A DNA stretch of 64,000 nt. Source: Lachnospiraceae bacterium (lineage in GTDB: Bacteria > Bacillota > Clostridia > Lachnospirales > Lachnospiraceae). The position numbers and the translations under genes are program-made. Below the pieces are notes generated by a model. The model saw only the letters and a program-made list of their open reading frames with translations, did no database searches and was not told the DNA's origin. The DNA lies in contig JAFZQU010000024.1 of assembly GCA_017620255.1 (NCBI GenBank), positions 43,017 through 107,016 of the forward strand, written 5' to 3'. Shown here piece after piece: positions 62,815 to 64,000 of the stretch; position 1 is the first letter of the stretch; each line of letters begins with the position of its first letter.

Positions 62815-62834
62815 TCGCTTGTCGACAGGTTTAC

Positions 62835-64000
62835 TTAAACATCCTTGATCGAGAAACTCATGCGGCCCATCTTGTCTTTTCCGAGACACTTTACGGTAAC
62901 CACATCGCCGAGTGTCAGAACGTCTTCCACACGGTTGATACGTTCCTTTGCGATCTTGGAGATATGAACCATACCTTCCTTGCCCGGTGCGAACTCTACG
63001 AATGCACCGAACTCCTTGATGCTGACTACCTTTCCGGTAAAGATCTGGCCTGCTTCGAACTCTGTCACGATGATCTTGATGAGTTCTACTGCCTTCTCCA
63101 TCATGGCCTGATCCGTGCCGCAGATGCTGACAGCACCGTCATCCGTGATATCGATACGGACGCCCGTCTGGTCGATGATCGCATTGATCGTCTTACCGCG
63201 CTGGCCGACCACATCACCGATTTTCTCGGGATCGATCTTGATCTGGATGATCTTGGGTGCATATTCGTTCACGGTCGGTCTCGGCTCAGCGATCGCCGGC
63301 TTCATGCAGGTATCCATGATGAACAGTCTTGCTTCACGGCATCTTGCGATCGCACCTTCCACGATCGGACGTGTCAGGCCGTGGATCTTGATATCCATCT
63401 GGATCGCCGTGATACCTTCCGTTGTACCCGTTACCTTGAAGTCCATGTCGCCGAAGAAATCTTCGAGACCCTGGATATCGGTCAGCAGTACGTAATCGTC
63501 ATCCGTATCACCTGTTACCAGACCGCAGGAAATACCTGCAACCATCTTCTTGATCGGCACGCCTGCTGCCATTAAGGACATACAGGATGCGCAGGTGCTG
63601 GCCATGGATGTGGAACCGTTACTCTCAAAAGTCTCGGATACGCAGCGGATCGCATACGGGAATTCTTCCTCACTCGGAAGTACCGGGATCAGGGCACGCT
63701 CTGCAAGTGCGCCATGACCGATCTCACGACGTCCCGGTCCTCTGCTGGGCTTGGTCTCGCCTACGGAATAACTCGGGAAATTATAATGATGCATGTAACG
63801 CTTGGATACTTCGTTGGAATCCAGTCCGTCCACCTTCTGCATATCGGAAAGCGGTGCCAGCGTGCAGATATCGCAGATCTGTGTCTGGCCTCTGGTGAAC
63901 ATTGCGGAACCGTGTACTCTCGGGATCAGGTCCACTTCTGCTGCAAGCGGTCTGATCTGCGTGATCTCTCTGCCGTCCGGACGCTTGTGATCCTTTAAGA
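62835..64000 (-). CDS. pnp: Polyribonucleotide nucleotidyltransferase (5' end outside window)
   Basis: About 388 C-terminal residues of a phosphorolytic 3'-5' exoribonuclease. The frame continues open to the window end (DGREITQIRPLAAEV), so the N-terminal RNase PH domain is missing here. The second RNase PH core has PRVHGSAMFTRGQTQ and GLVTGDTDDDYVLLTDIQG. The KH domain is KIGDVVGQRGKTINAIIDQTG and the S1 domain GQIFTGKVVSIKEFGAFVEF. The C-terminus ends right after S1, with no long extra tail. Confidence 0.96.
   Translation of the reverse strand, partial: LKDHKRPDGREITQIRPLAAEVDLIPRVHGSAMFTRGQTQICDICTLAPLSDMQKVDGLDSNEVSKRYMHHYNFPSYSVGETKPSRGPGRREIGHGALAERALIPVLPSEEEFPYAIRCVSETFESNGSTSMASTCASCMSLMAAGVPIKKMVAGISCGLVTGDTDDDYVLLTDIQGLEDFFGDMDFKVTGTTEGITAIQMDIKIHGLTRPIVEGAIARCREARLFIMDTCMKPAIAEPRPTVNEYAPKIIQIKIDPEKIGDVVGQRGKTINAIIDQTGVRIDITDDGAVSICGTDQAMMEKAVELIKIIVTEFEAGQIFTGKVVSIKEFGAFVEFAPGKEGMVHISKIAKERINRVEDVLTLGDVVTVKCLGKDKMGRMSFSIKDV

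Noticed and set aside
62452..62834. Replication origin in the deoB-pnp gap
   Set aside because: Only two DnaA boxes and no dnaA, dnaN or gyrase genes nearby; kept as a possible DnaA-binding site only.

Overview
The window looks like a moderately GC-balanced chromosome segment of a Gram-positive anaerobe of the Clostridia, most likely a Lachnospiraceae member. The basis is gene content: a class B sortase with a giant isopeptide-type adhesin, an Asp23 protein in a nusB-xseA-xseB-ispA-dxs-tlyA-nadK-argR-recN run, YesM/YesN-type sugar regulators, YtfQ-type sugar importers and a subgroup Ic aspartate aminotransferase. No species can be named from sequence alone.

Layout. 1-6465: 5'-complete but 3'-truncated giant surface adhesin and its class B sortase, both on the minus strand. 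6696-7442: phosphoglycerate mutase (plus). 7573-12856: two-gene minus-strand operon of large secreted proteins, preceded by a 36-bp nested palindrome. 13067-16356: glycolytic genes tpiA, pgk and gap (minus), with an unusual inverted-repeat element between tpiA and pgk. 16541-17362: PHP-family phosphatase (plus). 17423-17696: two tandem pairs of hairpins whose arms covary. 17785-20935: xerD, an ADP-ribose pyrophosphatase and an aminotransferase.

21089-39056 is a minus-strand sugar uptake and signalling region. It holds an FGGY kinase, two complete YtfQ/YtfR/YtfT/YjfF-type ABC importers side by side, an additional substrate-binding lipoprotein, a YesM-type kinase, a YesN-type response regulator, and a YunG-like/PAS/degenerate GGDEF/EAL protein. 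The two importer operons share a 66-bp promoter block and a 17-bp motif, so they are probably regulated together.

39128-41614 is a compact LytTR regulatory system (ABC ATPase, permease, LytTR regulator, DUF3021 membrane protein) preceded by two direct repeats spaced 21 bp apart. 41615-43484 is a patchy region: a frameshifted small gene, a zinc-ribbon protein, tRNA-Val(GAC), and a chemotaxis-receptor remnant. 43485-64000 is a long minus-strand housekeeping run from pnp (5'-truncated at the window end) through deoB, prfC, a membrane transglutaminase-like protein, asp23, nusB, xseA, xseB, ispA, dxs, tlyA, nadK, argR, recN, a 5'-nucleotidase, a hydantoinase, glgA and a lone EAL phosphodiesterase.

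The most unusual points are the covarying hairpin array, the shared promoter block, the LytTR repeats, the YunG-EAL fusion, a six-unit heptad tail on TlyA, and two perfect DnaA boxes in the AT-rich deoB-pnp gap.
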